Shown here: positions 1-6,382 of the stretch, piece by piece | Layout of the letters: each line of letters starts with the position of its first letter | Numbering within the stretch: the stretch's first letter is position 1 | Assembly: GCA_015904045.1 (NCBI GenBank) | Contig: JABMDG010000039.1 | Location: 48,167 to 55,839, forward strand | Direction: 5' to 3' | DNA: 7,673 nucleotides | Origin: Nitrospira sp. | Lineage (GTDB): Bacteria; Nitrospirota; Nitrospiria; Nitrospirales; Nitrospiraceae | Position numbers and translations under genes: made by a program | The notes under the pieces: model-generated | What the model was told of the DNA's origin: nothing | Seen by the model: only the letters and a program-made list of their open reading frames with translations | The model's database searches: none

Positions 1-32
1 TATCGCTTCCGAGTGTGATAAGCTGCGCGGCG

Positions 33-773
33 ATGAAGTTGTGCAGCGGGTGCAACCAACAGAATCCAGACGACGCCTCCTTCTGTCATCAGTGCGGGAC
101 GTCGCTCGACACAGCCGCTGCCGCAGAACCTGTTGCCGATCAAGTCACTCCCTCGCCCCCGCCGATCCATGACGAGGAAGCGCTCTGGCGGCAATTTATC
201 GGTCCCAATGCCGATCGGTACCTGGTTCAGTTCAAGAAGTTTTCAGCGAACGGTCAGCCAAAATTTGCCCTGTCTTGGAACTGGCCAGCATTTCTCTTCA
301 TCTCCTTTCTCTGGTTTCTCTATCGGAAAATGTACCTCCATGCGTTCGTCTATGCCGTGGGCCCCATGATTTCGACCTATCTGACGGGAGATGTCTCATC
401 AGGTCTTGTCTGGAGCATCATCGCAGGGGCGACGGCGAACTACTTGTACTATTGGCATTGCCGGGAACAGATCGGCGAGATCAAGAAGGCCGGTCAGCTG
501 AATCAACCGGCGCAAGAGCAGGCGCTCAAAGAAGCGGGTGGAGTGCAACCCTACGTCATCTGGGTCGGCGTCGCATTTTACCTTCTCTTTATGATGACGC
601 TCATCAAGATGGTGCAAGAGGGTCCGCCGGATTCCGACCAGCTTCCGGTAAAACCTGCCAGATCGGCGGCCGTGACGAGCGTGACGAGGATCGGTTGTCC
701 TGCCGCCCCGTGTATTCCCGGATCAGAGGGTCAATGGGATCGCAGTGTGCGTGATATTACCGGCTTGACTTGA
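33..773 (+). CDS. Zinc-ribbon, DUF2628-like integral membrane protein
   Basis: Predicted 246-residue membrane protein. An N-terminal zinc ribbon is visible as two CxxC knuckles (C4, C7, C18, C21). A Pro/Ala-rich linker follows (about 27-45), then a soluble stretch, then a hydrophobic region with about four membrane segments (about 83-97, 101-118, 124-142, 172-192). The aromatic stretch '[21 protein letters not shown]' up to the first membrane helices resembles DUF2628 proteins, which commonly join a zinc ribbon to this membrane domain; their function is unknown. The tail after residue 195 is polar, Pro/Ser-rich and low in recognisable features. I chose ATG at 33 because it puts the first Cys knuckle at residue 4. 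An in-frame GTG at 15 would add only six residues. No strong Shine-Dalgarno is visible and only 32 bases of upstream sequence are available. The reading frame is confident; the family call is from memory. Confidence 0.8.
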   Translation: MKLCSGCNQQNPDDASFCHQCGTSLDTAAAAEPVADQVTPSPPPIHDEEALWRQFIGPNADRYLVQFKKFSANGQPKFALSWNWPAFLFISFLWFLYRKMYLHAFVYAVGPMISTYLTGDVSSGLVWSIIAGATANYLYYWHCREQIGEIKKAGQLNQPAQEQALKEAGGVQPYVIWVGVAFYLLFMMTLIKMVQEGPPDSDQLPVKPARSAAVTSVTRIGCPAAPCIPGSEGQWDRSVRDITGLT

Positions 774-792
774 AGCCGCAATCCAGTATTCT
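765..792 (+). promoter_or_regulatory. Putative sigma70-type promoter for gpmA
   Basis: TTGACT at 765-770 (5 of 6 to TTGACA) and TATTCT at 787-792 (4 of 6 to TATAAT) are separated by 16 bp. The start site would be near 799, giving a leader of about 40 nt before gpmA. The -35 box overlaps the end of the preceding gene (stop codon 771-773). The -10 box lies within a small palindrome, CCAG-TATT-CTGG. This is read by eye only and no promoter assay is implied. Confidence 0.4.
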
Positions 793-840
793 GGGGCCGG
801 CTCCGGATCCCTGATTATCATCCATCGAGAGGAACGTACC

Positions 841-1446
841 ATGGCTCGGCTGGTCCTGCTCCGTCACGGCGAATCGCAATGGAATCTGGAAAATCGCTTC
901 ACCGGCTGGGTCGATGTGCCGCTCTCCCCGCGCGGTGTTGAAGAGGCTAAGAACGCCGGAGACAAACTCAAGGGGTTCACGTTCGACCGTGCGTTCACCT
1001 CTGTCCTGAGCCGCGCGAACGAGACCTTGCGGTTCGTGTTGGAGGTCATCGGACAAACGGCCATTCCTATCGAAAAAGACAAGGCCCTGAACGAACGGAT
1101 GTATGGAGAGTTGCAGGGGTTGAACAAGGCCGAGACCGCGACGAAATATGGAGACGCACAGGTCAAGATCTGGAGGCGAAGCTACGATGTACGGCCGCCC
1201 GGTGGAGAAAGCCTGAAAGATACGGCGGAGCGGGTCCTGCCCTACTACGACACCAGGATCAAACCCTGTGTTCTCAAGGGTGAAACCATTTTGATTGCGG
1301 CGCATGGCAACAGTCTTCGCGCGCTGGTGATGCAGCTGGAGCAATTGTCGAAGGAGCAGGTCCTGGAGTTGAACATTCCCACCGGCGCGCCGCTCTTGTA
1401 CGAACTCGACAATAGCGGCAAGGTGCTCTCGCACCGGTATCTCTAG
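841..1446 (+). CDS. gpmA: 2,3-bisphosphoglycerate-dependent phosphoglycerate mutase, short form
   Basis: Interconverts 3-phosphoglycerate and 2-phosphoglycerate in cytosolic glycolysis and gluconeogenesis through a phosphohistidine intermediate. The 201-residue product has the histidine-phosphatase signature '[10 protein letters not shown]', with the phospho-acceptor H9. It also has '[12 protein letters not shown]' (about 18-29), the mutase-type '[14 protein letters not shown]' (83-96), '[10 protein letters not shown]' (111-120) and the second catalytic histidine in '[10 protein letters not shown]' (H155). These match GpmA rather than a generic histidine phosphatase. It is shorter than the 250-residue E. 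coli enzyme. It lacks the roughly 30-residue insert after the WRR block, as other short-form enzymes do, and it ends at 'SHRYL' without the usual C-terminal tail. Ribosome site GAGAGGA lies 9-10 nt before ATG 841. The final Leu and stop codons lie inside the left arm of the inverted-repeat element that follows, so that element may have set the C-terminus. Confidence 0.95.
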   Translation: MARLVLLRHGESQWNLENRFTGWVDVPLSPRGVEEAKNAGDKLKGFTFDRAFTSVLSRANETLRFVLEVIGQTAIPIEKDKALNERMYGELQGLNKAETATKYGDAQVKIWRRSYDVRPPGGESLKDTAERVLPYYDTRIKPCVLKGETILIAAHGNSLRALVMQLEQLSKEQVLELNIPTGAPLLYELDNSGKVLSHRYL

Positions 1447-1762
1447 CAGGATGCTGAAAAAGTCCGCCAGCGGCGTTCTCGCGTCGCTCAGAGGCTCAAC
1501 GCGTGGAACCTGTGGAGGCAATGAACTTATCCGCTCGCATGTGATCGAAGCGAGCGGTTCAAGCGAAGCTTGGTATGTACCTCCTCGCCTCTTCGCTCGC
1601 TGCGGCCGCCCCGCGGTATGGCGCGTCTCGGCGCGCCGGGGTTGGGCGGGTGAGACCAGTGGCCATTTTGAGCATCCTGCGGTTCTGACATCTTCAGAAC
1701 CATTCGACAAGATTTCTGCGGTGATTCATGCCCACACGGAGTTTTTCCGCAGCCTGCTAGAG
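1441..1762. repeat. Nested inverted-repeat (MITE/REP-like) intergenic element
   Basis: The left arm at 1441-1466 reads 'ctctagcaggatgctgaaaa' and continues 'agtccg'. The reverse complement of 1737-1762 matches it at 23 of 26 positions, giving an outer inverted repeat. A second inverted copy at 1666-1680 matches 1446-1460 at 14 of 15, giving an inner repeat. The interior has further pairing (gcgagcg against cgctcgc) and a perfect 8-bp stem at 1681-1701 (GGTTCTGA-catct-TCAGAACC) with no T-run. There is no transposase, so this is non-autonomous or simply a structured repeat. The gcaggatgctgaaaa ends followed by a 'ttcgctcgctgcggcc' core match an intergenic repeat family I associate with Nitrospira genomes. 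A 108-codon open frame across it (1451-1777) is best read as fortuitous. The element could also act as a transcription barrier downstream of gpmA. Confidence 0.7.
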
Positions 1763-1773
1763 AGGGCCCCGCG

Positions 1774-2256
1774 CTAGCCCACCTCCTCGAGCAGCCTGCC
1801 GTATTCCGCTGCCGGTGCGTAGTCGATCATGAGGACCAGTAACTTGTCCCGGTCTTCAAAGGGGATGATGCCCTGATTCTCGATCTGCGATGCCGCGTCG
1901 GCGCTCACCGCCATGTGGCTCAGGCCTTCGTGATCGACGAGTCGGCTGTACCGGGCGCGCCGCTCGTCCAATTCTGTTTGATATGAGTCCCAGGGGCCGG
2001 GACCGAGTTGCCCCGATGCCCACCAGGTTGTCCTGATCGATTCCAACAGAGTTTCCCGGATCGCATCCTGATACTTCATCGGAATGTGCGCGTCGATGGC
2101 GGCCATAATCCAGTACAGATTCAATGAGAGGACTTCTCGCGAAATCGACTGAGCTGTCGAGGCAGATGCGGTGAGTCCGTATTCTTCAAGCTGCGCGAGG
2201 GATGGGGGCTGCGGCATTGCCTGGAGCAACGCAGCTGCGGCTTGTGCGGGAGTCAT
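1774..2256 (-). CDS. Hypothetical soluble protein, 160 residues
   Basis: I do not recognise this protein. The reading frame is credible. ATG at 2256 has a good ribosome site, GAGGTGA, seven bases upstream. It is divergent from the barrel gene. The product has no signal peptide and no membrane helix. It starts with an Ala-rich amphipathic stretch, 'TPAQAAAALLQAMPQPP', followed by mostly helical-looking sequence. The aromatic, acidic middle includes 'LYWIMAAIDAHIP' and 'TTWWASGQLGPGPWDSY', and the C-terminus is acidic. A cytosolic all-alpha protein is the most that can be inferred. Its stop codon is 12 bp from the right arm of the inverted-repeat element. No nearby gene suggests a role. Confidence 0.7.
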   Translation of the reverse strand: MTPAQAAAALLQAMPQPPSLAQLEEYGLTASASTAQSISREVLSLNLYWIMAAIDAHIPMKYQDAIRETLLESIRTTWWASGQLGPGPWDSYQTELDERRARYSRLVDHEGLSHMAVSADAASQIENQGIIPFEDRDKLLVLMIDYAPAAEYGRLLEEVG

Positions 2257-2300
2257 GATCGATTCACCTCATTCGGTTCGGCTGCGGGGAGGATACTGCA

Positions 2301-2339
2301 CGGCCTGTCCGCGGCTCAAGCGGCTTGTCCGTCTATAGG
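2301..2339 (+). promoter_or_regulatory. Possible operator direct repeat and -10 box for the barrel gene
   Basis: The divergent intergenic region contains cggcctgtccg (2301-2311) and cggcttgtccg (2321-2331), which match at 10 of 11 positions. Their starts are exactly 20 bp apart, close to two helical turns. Three bases downstream is TATAGG (2334-2339), a possible -10 box with no good -35. This is the arrangement expected of an activator-dependent promoter with tandem sites, but both elements are short and could be chance. Confidence 0.25.
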
Positions 2340-2379
2340 TGCTGTGTTAGAGTCGGCGAATGTTGAGCGGGGTGTCGTC

Positions 2380-2931
2380 ATGCGAATAGCGGACCGTCGC
2401 GGATTTCTCGGTGTGACGCTTGCGGGGTTGCTCTGGCTCGGCCTTGTTGTTTCGCCGGCCTTTTCCGAAGAGAACCGCTGGGGGGCTGGGACTGATCTGG
2501 GCTTTACTGCCGGTACCGTTCACGACACCGTCTTCAATCTTGGGTTCAACGTCGACTATTACCCCGATCGGAATTTTTCGTTCGGCCCGATGATGCAGAT
2601 TACTCCGACGGGAGATCTCTTCCAAATCTCTTTTGCGGGCGTTGCGAAGTATCACCTCCGTTTCAGCAACGGCATCAACCTGGTCCCCTTCACCGGCTTC
2701 GGCTTGATGCACGTCGGTCTTGACCGTGGGACCGGGCGGGGGCGCATCGATGAAAGCGACACGAGTTGGTACATCCCGATCGGGCTCTCGCTTGAATATC
2801 AGGTCGTTCACAATATTGCCCTGGCTTCGACGGTGATTGTGAATCTGCACAATATCGATCTGACGCCCGCTCTCCGCGAGGAAGACAAAACGAGCGTGGC
2901 GCTGATGTTCGGTTTCCGGTGGGGACCGTAG
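2380..2931 (+). CDS. Small outer-membrane beta-barrel protein with signal peptide
   Basis: Predicted 183-residue exported protein. ATG at 2380 gives a clean signal peptide: basic start 'MRIADRRGFLG', hydrophobic core 'VTLAGLLWLGLVV', and a likely cleavage after 'SPAFS' (about residue 30). The frame is open further upstream to 2242, but that would bury the signal sequence. The mature part alternates Gly and aromatic residues in short strands, such as 'GAGTDLGFTAGTVHD', 'NLGFNVDYYPDRNFSFGPMM', 'ISFAGVAKYHLRF', 'LVPFTGFGLMHVG', 'WYIPIGLSLEYQV' and 'SVALMFGFRWGP'. This is typical of 8-strand barrels of the OmpX/OmpW or generic outer-membrane beta-barrel type. The last strand is aromatic but ends WGP rather than in a terminal Phe. 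'DRRGFLG' also resembles a twin-arginine motif. The barrel family is not resolved and no enzyme or transport role can be assigned. Confidence 0.75.
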   Translation: MRIADRRGFLGVTLAGLLWLGLVVSPAFSEENRWGAGTDLGFTAGTVHDTVFNLGFNVDYYPDRNFSFGPMMQITPTGDLFQISFAGVAKYHLRFSNGINLVPFTGFGLMHVGLDRGTGRGRIDESDTSWYIPIGLSLEYQVVHNIALASTVIVNLHNIDLTPALREEDKTSVALMFGFRWGP

Positions 2932-2942
2932 CACGCGCGTGC
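2931..2942. repeat. 12-bp perfect palindrome between convergent genes
   Basis: gcacgcgcgtgc is a perfect palindrome that begins on the last base of the barrel gene's stop codon. It lies in the 25-bp gap before the 3' end of the ATP-grasp gene. No T-run follows on either strand, so it is not a standard terminator, although no other terminator is visible in this convergent junction. Confidence 0.35.
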
Positions 2943-2956
2943 AGACTTGCCACGCG

Positions 2957-3979
2957 TCACGCCGCTTTGGCAGGTCGCCAGCGAAGGCCGACGTTCAGGA
3001 TTTCCTGCAACAGCTCCTGGTAGTGGTAGTTCGCCTTTTCCGCTGAGTCGGCGAAATCCTCATCATGCGCGATCTGCGGATTCGGATTGGCTTCCAGGAC
3101 ATACAGCTGTCCCTCTGTGTCCATCCGCATGTCAATCCGTGCATATCCGTTGAGCCCAAGCGCCCGGTAGACCCGTTTGGCCAAATGTTGGATTTCTTCG
3201 GTTTTCCCCGGTGGGAGGTTCTTGGCTTCCCGTGAGGTGATCCCGTATTTTTTCTGGTAGGTCCGGCTCCATTTCACCCGTTCGGTCGCAATCCGTCTGG
3301 CGTCGTCCGGAAGCTTGTCCATGATGAGTTCCCAGACCGGCAGCACATGGAGGTGACTGTTGCCGATCACCCCGACATAGAACTCACGGCCTTCGATGTA
3401 TCGTTCGATCAGCGCGCCGCTTCCGATGCTGCTGTGAATGAAGGCTACCCGTTCGCTCAGCTTGTCGTCATCTTCAACGATCGATGCCTGTGAGATCCCC
3501 AGGGACGCTTCCTCGCTCACCGACTTGACGATCAATGGGAACGTCAGCCGCTTCGGACGTCTCACCACGCGCCCTTGCGGTACCTCGATGAATTCCGGAT
3601 AGGGGATTCGATGAAAGGACAGCACCTTCTTGGTGATGGCTTTGTCGCGTGCCAACGTCAGTCCACGGGGGTTGCAGCCGGTATAGGGTACTCGTAAGAG
3701 TTCGAGGTAGGACACCACATGCTGATCGTAGACGGATACACCGTCGAATTCTTCCAGCAGGTTGAAGGCGATGTCCGGTTTCCATTCGGCGATGGCCGTA
3801 TGAATCACTCCGAGATCGCTTTTGACCCCGAGCGGCTGCACGTCATGTCCCAGCTTCCTCAGCGTGGTCACGACGTCATACTCAGTCCGCCAATCCGCCG
3901 TTTTGGGGTCGCAGCCGGCGGTCTGTTGAGGCGGGACGAGATCTTCATGCATGAGGACGAGCACGCGCAGACGCTTCAT
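2957..3979 (-). CDS. D-Ala-D-Ala-ligase-like ATP-grasp enzyme
   Basis: Predicted 340-residue cytosolic ATP-grasp carboxylate-amine ligase. Family members activate a carboxylate as an acyl phosphate and join it to an amine. The N-terminal domain (1-105) ends in 'LELLRVPYTGCNP', matching the D-Ala-D-Ala ligase 'LELLGIPYTG' region. Next come 'LARDKAITKKVL' (109-120), the ATP-binding 'FPLIVKSVSEEASLGIS' (147-163), the strand-loop 'ALIERYIEGREFYVGVIG' (189-206), and the metal-binding end 'GYARIDMRMD' (278-287) and 'VLEANPNPQI' (294-303). All core ATP-grasp residues look intact. It is unlikely to be the cell-wall Ddl: an insert (about 214-262) separates the conserved blocks, and it is coupled to a peptidase gene rather than mur or fts genes. 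Its ATG overlaps the peptidase stop codon by 4 bp, implying translational coupling. The substrate is unknown. Confidence 0.85.
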   Translation of the reverse strand: MKRLRVLVLMHEDLVPPQQTAGCDPKTADWRTEYDVVTTLRKLGHDVQPLGVKSDLGVIHTAIAEWKPDIAFNLLEEFDGVSVYDQHVVSYLELLRVPYTGCNPRGLTLARDKAITKKVLSFHRIPYPEFIEVPQGRVVRRPKRLTFPLIVKSVSEEASLGISQASIVEDDDKLSERVAFIHSSIGSGALIERYIEGREFYVGVIGNSHLHVLPVWELIMDKLPDDARRIATERVKWSRTYQKKYGITSREAKNLPPGKTEEIQHLAKRVYRALGLNGYARIDMRMDTEGQLYVLEANPNPQIAHDEDFADSAEKANYHYQELLQEILNVGLRWRPAKAA

Positions 3980-5136
3980 AGGGCCACCCGATGCCGTCCG
4001 CTTCGTAAGAAGTTCATCGTATGGACGGTCAGCAGAATGGTGAAATCGAGTTTGGCCTGCTCCTCACCCACCGGGACGCGAAGATCCAATTCGCGGCATC
4101 GCCGGAAGAAGTTCATCGTATGGACGGTCAGCAGAATGGTGAAATCGAGTTTGGCCTGCTCCTCACCCACCGGGACGCGAAGATCCAATTCGCGGCATCG
4201 CCGGATCATGTCTTCAAGCACCTGATTAATGGTGTATTGATATTCGCCGGTCCAACTCGCAACCTTCCGCCGCACTTCCCGCCGAAACCGGTTCAGAAAG
4301 GTCGCGGCGCTCGGCTTGCTTGAGTGGTTCGGCAGGTTCGAGAACAGGCGTTTAAGATCGGGATCGTACAGCGACTGCCGCTCGACTCCGTAATGCCGGC
4401 GCTTGTGCTCATAATGTTCGCGCAGGGTTTTTTTCAAGCCGGGAAGCGGATCGACTTCCTCGTGCGAAGTGACGGGAGGGGGCACTCCCTTCAGCTCTTT
4501 CATCAGCTGATCGACGTAGGTCAGTTTCTTCAAGACGGGCCAGCCACGATAGCGTTCTTCCCACAGTGAGTCCGGTGTGAGCCAGACAGCAAAGGTCTCG
4601 GCAAAATCTTCGTCCGGATGGCTCTGCGCATACCAGAGATCCAGGTGGCGGACGAAACTGCGGCTATAGGGCCGTGGTGTGTAGAACATCGGATATCGCT
4701 GGGAGGACTTTCCGAAGATCTGTTGGCGTGTTTTTCTGCGGCGAATCTTGTACGCGTTCTCAATCGCATGGCCGGCTTCATGGCGCAGGATGCGCAGACA
4801 CCATTCCGGGGTTCCGCCTTCCACCTCCAGCATCTGGCTCAGTTCGAGTTTTGCCAGGCGCGGATGGGCAAGGTAGAACGGTACGGCAATGCCGGGAATA
4901 CCATCGGGCGTGAACCATTCGTTCGAAATCCAGAAGTGCGGACGAAAGAGCAAGCGGCGTTCTTCCAGTTCGCGGCTGAGCTCGGCAATCGGCTGTTCCA
5001 GAAATCCGCCTTTGATTTCCAGGTGGAGATCGCACATCGGAAGATCCAGGAGTGCCTCGTCCGACCAGGCGGCCCAGTGGGGGTCTCCCTGTCCGGTGAC
5101 CGGTGTCTTGAGTGCGTCCTGCCCTGAGCGCTGCAT
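3976..5136 (-). CDS. Putative zinc metallopeptidase with C-terminal tandem duplication
   Basis: Predicted 386-residue zinc-dependent peptidase. The gluzincin-type signature is 'LRHEAGHAIENAY' (H119, E120, H123). A plausible third ligand is E180 in 'HPDEDFAETFAVW' (173-185), about 57 residues later. This arrangement fits the Pfam 'putative zinc-binding metallo-peptidase' family. There is no signal peptide or membrane segment, so it is probably cytosolic. The C-terminal third is basic and helical. Residues 312-344 and 345-377 are a perfect 33-residue tandem repeat beginning 'RRCRELDLRVPVGEEQAKLD', after which the protein ends 'RSGRHRVAL'. Without the repeat it would be 353 residues. The catalytic half is untouched, so activity may be retained. 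The start is ATG 5136 with AGGA about 11 nt upstream, and TATAGT on the minus strand (5186-5181) is a possible -10. It is the first gene of an operon with the overlapping ATP-grasp gene. The physiological substrate is unknown. Confidence 0.85.
   Translation of the reverse strand: MQRSGQDALKTPVTGQGDPHWAAWSDEALLDLPMCDLHLEIKGGFLEQPIAELSRELEERRLLFRPHFWISNEWFTPDGIPGIAVPFYLAHPRLAKLELSQMLEVEGGTPEWCLRILRHEAGHAIENAYKIRRRKTRQQIFGKSSQRYPMFYTPRPYSRSFVRHLDLWYAQSHPDEDFAETFAVWLTPDSLWEERYRGWPVLKKLTYVDQLMKELKGVPPPVTSHEEVDPLPGLKKTLREHYEHKRRHYGVERQSLYDPDLKRLFSNLPNHSSKPSAATFLNRFRREVRRKVASWTGEYQYTINQVLEDMIRRCRELDLRVPVGEEQAKLDFTILLTVHTMNFFRRCRELDLRVPVGEEQAKLDFTILLTVHTMNFLRSGRHRVAL
4007..4205. repeat. Perfect 99-bp in-frame tandem duplication
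   Basis: Bases 4007-4105 are repeated exactly at 4106-4204, and the match runs one base further at 4205. There are no mismatches. The period is 33 codons, so the peptidase frame and its overlap with the ATP-grasp start are preserved. The junction reads gccgga/agaag with only about 1 bp of microhomology. Exact identity points to a very recent duplication or an assembly artefact. Confidence 0.97.
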
Positions 5137-5159
5137 ACGACCGATGTCCTGATTTCGCG

Positions 5160-5188
5160 TTGATTTCCCGTGCTCAAGAAACTATAGC
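5160..5188 (+). promoter_or_regulatory. Putative promoter reading toward the small ORF and ttcA
   Basis: TTGATT (5160-5165) and TATAGC (5183-5188) are separated by 17 bp, with 4 of 6 matches each to the sigma70 consensus. The predicted start is near 5195. The CTATAG core (5182-5187) is palindromic and also supplies a TATAGT -10-like box on the minus strand for the peptidase operon, so the two transcripts may start back to back. Assigned by eye. Confidence 0.3.
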
Positions 5189-5267
5189 ACGCAGTTTTCA
5201 AGCCGCCGGTTCGATGACGGAGAGAATCCAATGTAGGGGAGAGAAGAACGGGCAAGGAGGAGAAAAA

Positions 5268-5360
5268 ATGTTCAGACAGTTCAAGATTGAACTGAAGCCG
5301 GCGCCCGTCGGGTCTTCCGCTCACAAAAAGTGTGGCAGTCGTGCCACTTTTTCGGCCTGA
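5268..5360 (+). CDS. Small ORF, 30 residues, possible leader peptide
   Basis: ATG at 5268 is preceded by AAGGAGGAG (5254-5262), with seven bases between GGAGG and ATG. This is the strongest Shine-Dalgarno in the window. It encodes a 30-residue basic peptide starting '[15 protein letters not shown]' and ending '[11 protein letters not shown]', with one Cys and no membrane segment. I do not recognise it. A terminator-like hairpin (5332-5352) occupies the last third of the coding sequence, and the stop codon is 6-8 bases beyond the T-run. A transcript ending there would lack the stop codon, so translation and termination would compete. It could be a leader peptide for ttcA, a standalone micropeptide, or a chance ORF behind an AG-rich stretch. 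Confidence 0.4.
   Translation: MFRQFKIELKPAPVGSSAHKKCGSRATFSA
5332..5352 (+). terminator. Rho-independent terminator or attenuator hairpin
   Basis: A GTGGCA (5332-5337), GTCG loop, TGCCAC (5342-5347) stem is followed directly by TTTTT (5348-5352). A run of five A's (5325-5329) lies just upstream, so the structure could work on either strand. It sits 178 bp before ttcA and inside the small ORF. It could end a transcript of about 160 nt begun near 5195, or act as an attenuator upstream of ttcA. Confidence 0.6.
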
Positions 5361-5472
5361 TCTGCGACAGCACGGTCTACTCCGGCACCATGCCGCGAAA
5401 GACGTGGCCGGTGCAGATAAAGAGAATCGTATGCGGCAGGTGCTTGTGCGAGCCTCATTGCATGGTCTCATG

Positions 5473-5502
5473 TCGACAGGACATCGCCGGGGCAGGTACA
5501 AT
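5473..5502 (+). promoter_or_regulatory. Putative sigma70-type promoter for ttcA
   Basis: TCGACA (5473-5478, 5 of 6 to TTGACA) and TACAAT (5497-5502, 5 of 6 to TATAAT) are spaced 18 bp apart. The start site would be near 5509, about 20 nt before the ttcA ATG. The -10 hexamer is exactly the loop of a perfect 6-bp inverted repeat, GGCAGG-tacaat-CCTGCC (5491-5508). This could be a repressor site centred on the -10 or a coincidence. Confidence 0.45.
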
Positions 5503-5530
5503 CCTGCCGAATTCAATTTGGGCAATCCAG

Positions 5531-6382
5531 ATGAAGCTCCCACATAAACTGGACGAGGAAACGGACAAACTCCAGACTCGCCTCTGCCGGCTGGTGGGGC
5601 AGGCCATCAGCGACTATCGTCTCATCGAGGACGGCGACAAGGTCATGGTGTGCCTGTCCGGCGGCAAGGACAGTTACGGTCTGCTCGATATCCTGCTCGT
5701 GCTGCAACGCCGCGCACCGGTGCAGTTCGAATTGGTGGCCGTCAATCTCGATCAGAAACAACCGGGCTTCCCGGCTCATGTCTTGCCGGACTATCTGACC
5801 GGCAGGGGAGTCCCGTTCCACATTGAAACGCGCGATACCTATTCGATTGTGAAACGCCTTATTCCTGAGGGGCAGACGACCTGCTCGCTCTGTTCGCGTC
5901 TTCGCAGGGGGCATCTGTATCGAATTGCCAGTAAGCTGGGCGCCACCAAGATCGCGTTGGGCCATCACCGCGATGATATCGCGGAAACCCTGTTCCTGAA
6001 TCTGTTCTATACCGGGAAGCTCAAGGCCATTCCGCCGAAGCTGCGTTCGAAGGACGGGCGTCACCTTGTCATCCGGCCTCTGGCATTGGTGAAGGAAGTC
6101 GATCTGGAACGATATGCCGAACTGCGTGCGTTCCCCATCATTCCCTGCGACCTCTGCGGATCTCAGGAGAGTCTGAAGCGGAAAAAAGTCAAAGCGTTTC
6201 TGCGCGAGTGGGAGCAGGGATCACCAGGTAGTTCTGACAGCATTGCGGCCGCCCTCACCAATATTGCGCCGGCACTCTTGATGGACTCGCGCCTCTTTGA
6301 CTTCAAATCCCTGGAGACAACGGCGGCAGAGCAGCCTGAGGGCGATGCGTGGCTGGATGAAGAACCGGCCGCCAGTTATTGA
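5531..6382 (+). CDS. ttcA: tRNA 2-thiocytidine(32) synthetase TtcA
   Basis: Cytosolic ATP-dependent, iron-sulfur-dependent enzyme that thiolates cytidine 32 in the anticodon loop of certain tRNAs. The 283-residue product has the PP-loop '[14 protein letters not shown]' (SGGKDS 43-48), which adenylates the base. It also has '[11 protein letters not shown]' (71-81), the '[15 protein letters not shown]' cluster region (C118, C121), '[20 protein letters not shown]' (138-157) and '[12 protein letters not shown]' (201-212), which contributes the third cluster cysteine (C206 or, more likely, C209). These match E. coli TtcA (311 residues) block by block and distinguish it from TilS and MnmA. The frame is open upstream to 5330, but homology starts near ATG 5531, which I chose. 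Its ribosome site is weak. The C-terminal tail after 'LFDFKSLE' is acidic. It is convergent with the membrane protein gene, with no clear terminator between them. Confidence 0.95.
   Translation: MKLPHKLDEETDKLQTRLCRLVGQAISDYRLIEDGDKVMVCLSGGKDSYGLLDILLVLQRRAPVQFELVAVNLDQKQPGFPAHVLPDYLTGRGVPFHIETRDTYSIVKRLIPEGQTTCSLCSRLRRGHLYRIASKLGATKIALGHHRDDIAETLFLNLFYTGKLKAIPPKLRSKDGRHLVIRPLALVKEVDLERYAELRAFPIIPCDLCGSQESLKRKKVKAFLREWEQGSPGSSDSIAAALTNIAPALLMDSRLFDFKSLETTAAEQPEGDAWLDEEPAASY

Noticed and set aside
757..1710. Long minus-strand open frame (317 codons) opposite gpmA
   Set aside because: It is antisense to gpmA, which has every catalytic motif. The translation is Arg/Pro-rich shadow sequence and also crosses the inverted-repeat element.
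1451..1777. 108-codon plus-strand open frame after gpmA
   Set aside because: It lies almost wholly inside the structured repeat, its product has no domain-like pattern, and it has no ribosome site.
3719..4225. Plus-strand open frame with its own internal peptide repeat
   Set aside because: The repeat is only the 99-bp DNA duplication read on the wrong strand. The minus-strand peptidase and ATP-grasp frames have clear motifs and coupling.
5330..5530. N-terminal extension of TtcA with four extra cysteines, including '[10 protein letters not shown]'
   Set aside because: No ribosome site precedes the upstream ATG codons, the extension crosses a terminator and a promoter-like region, and similarity to TtcA starts at the ATG at 5531.
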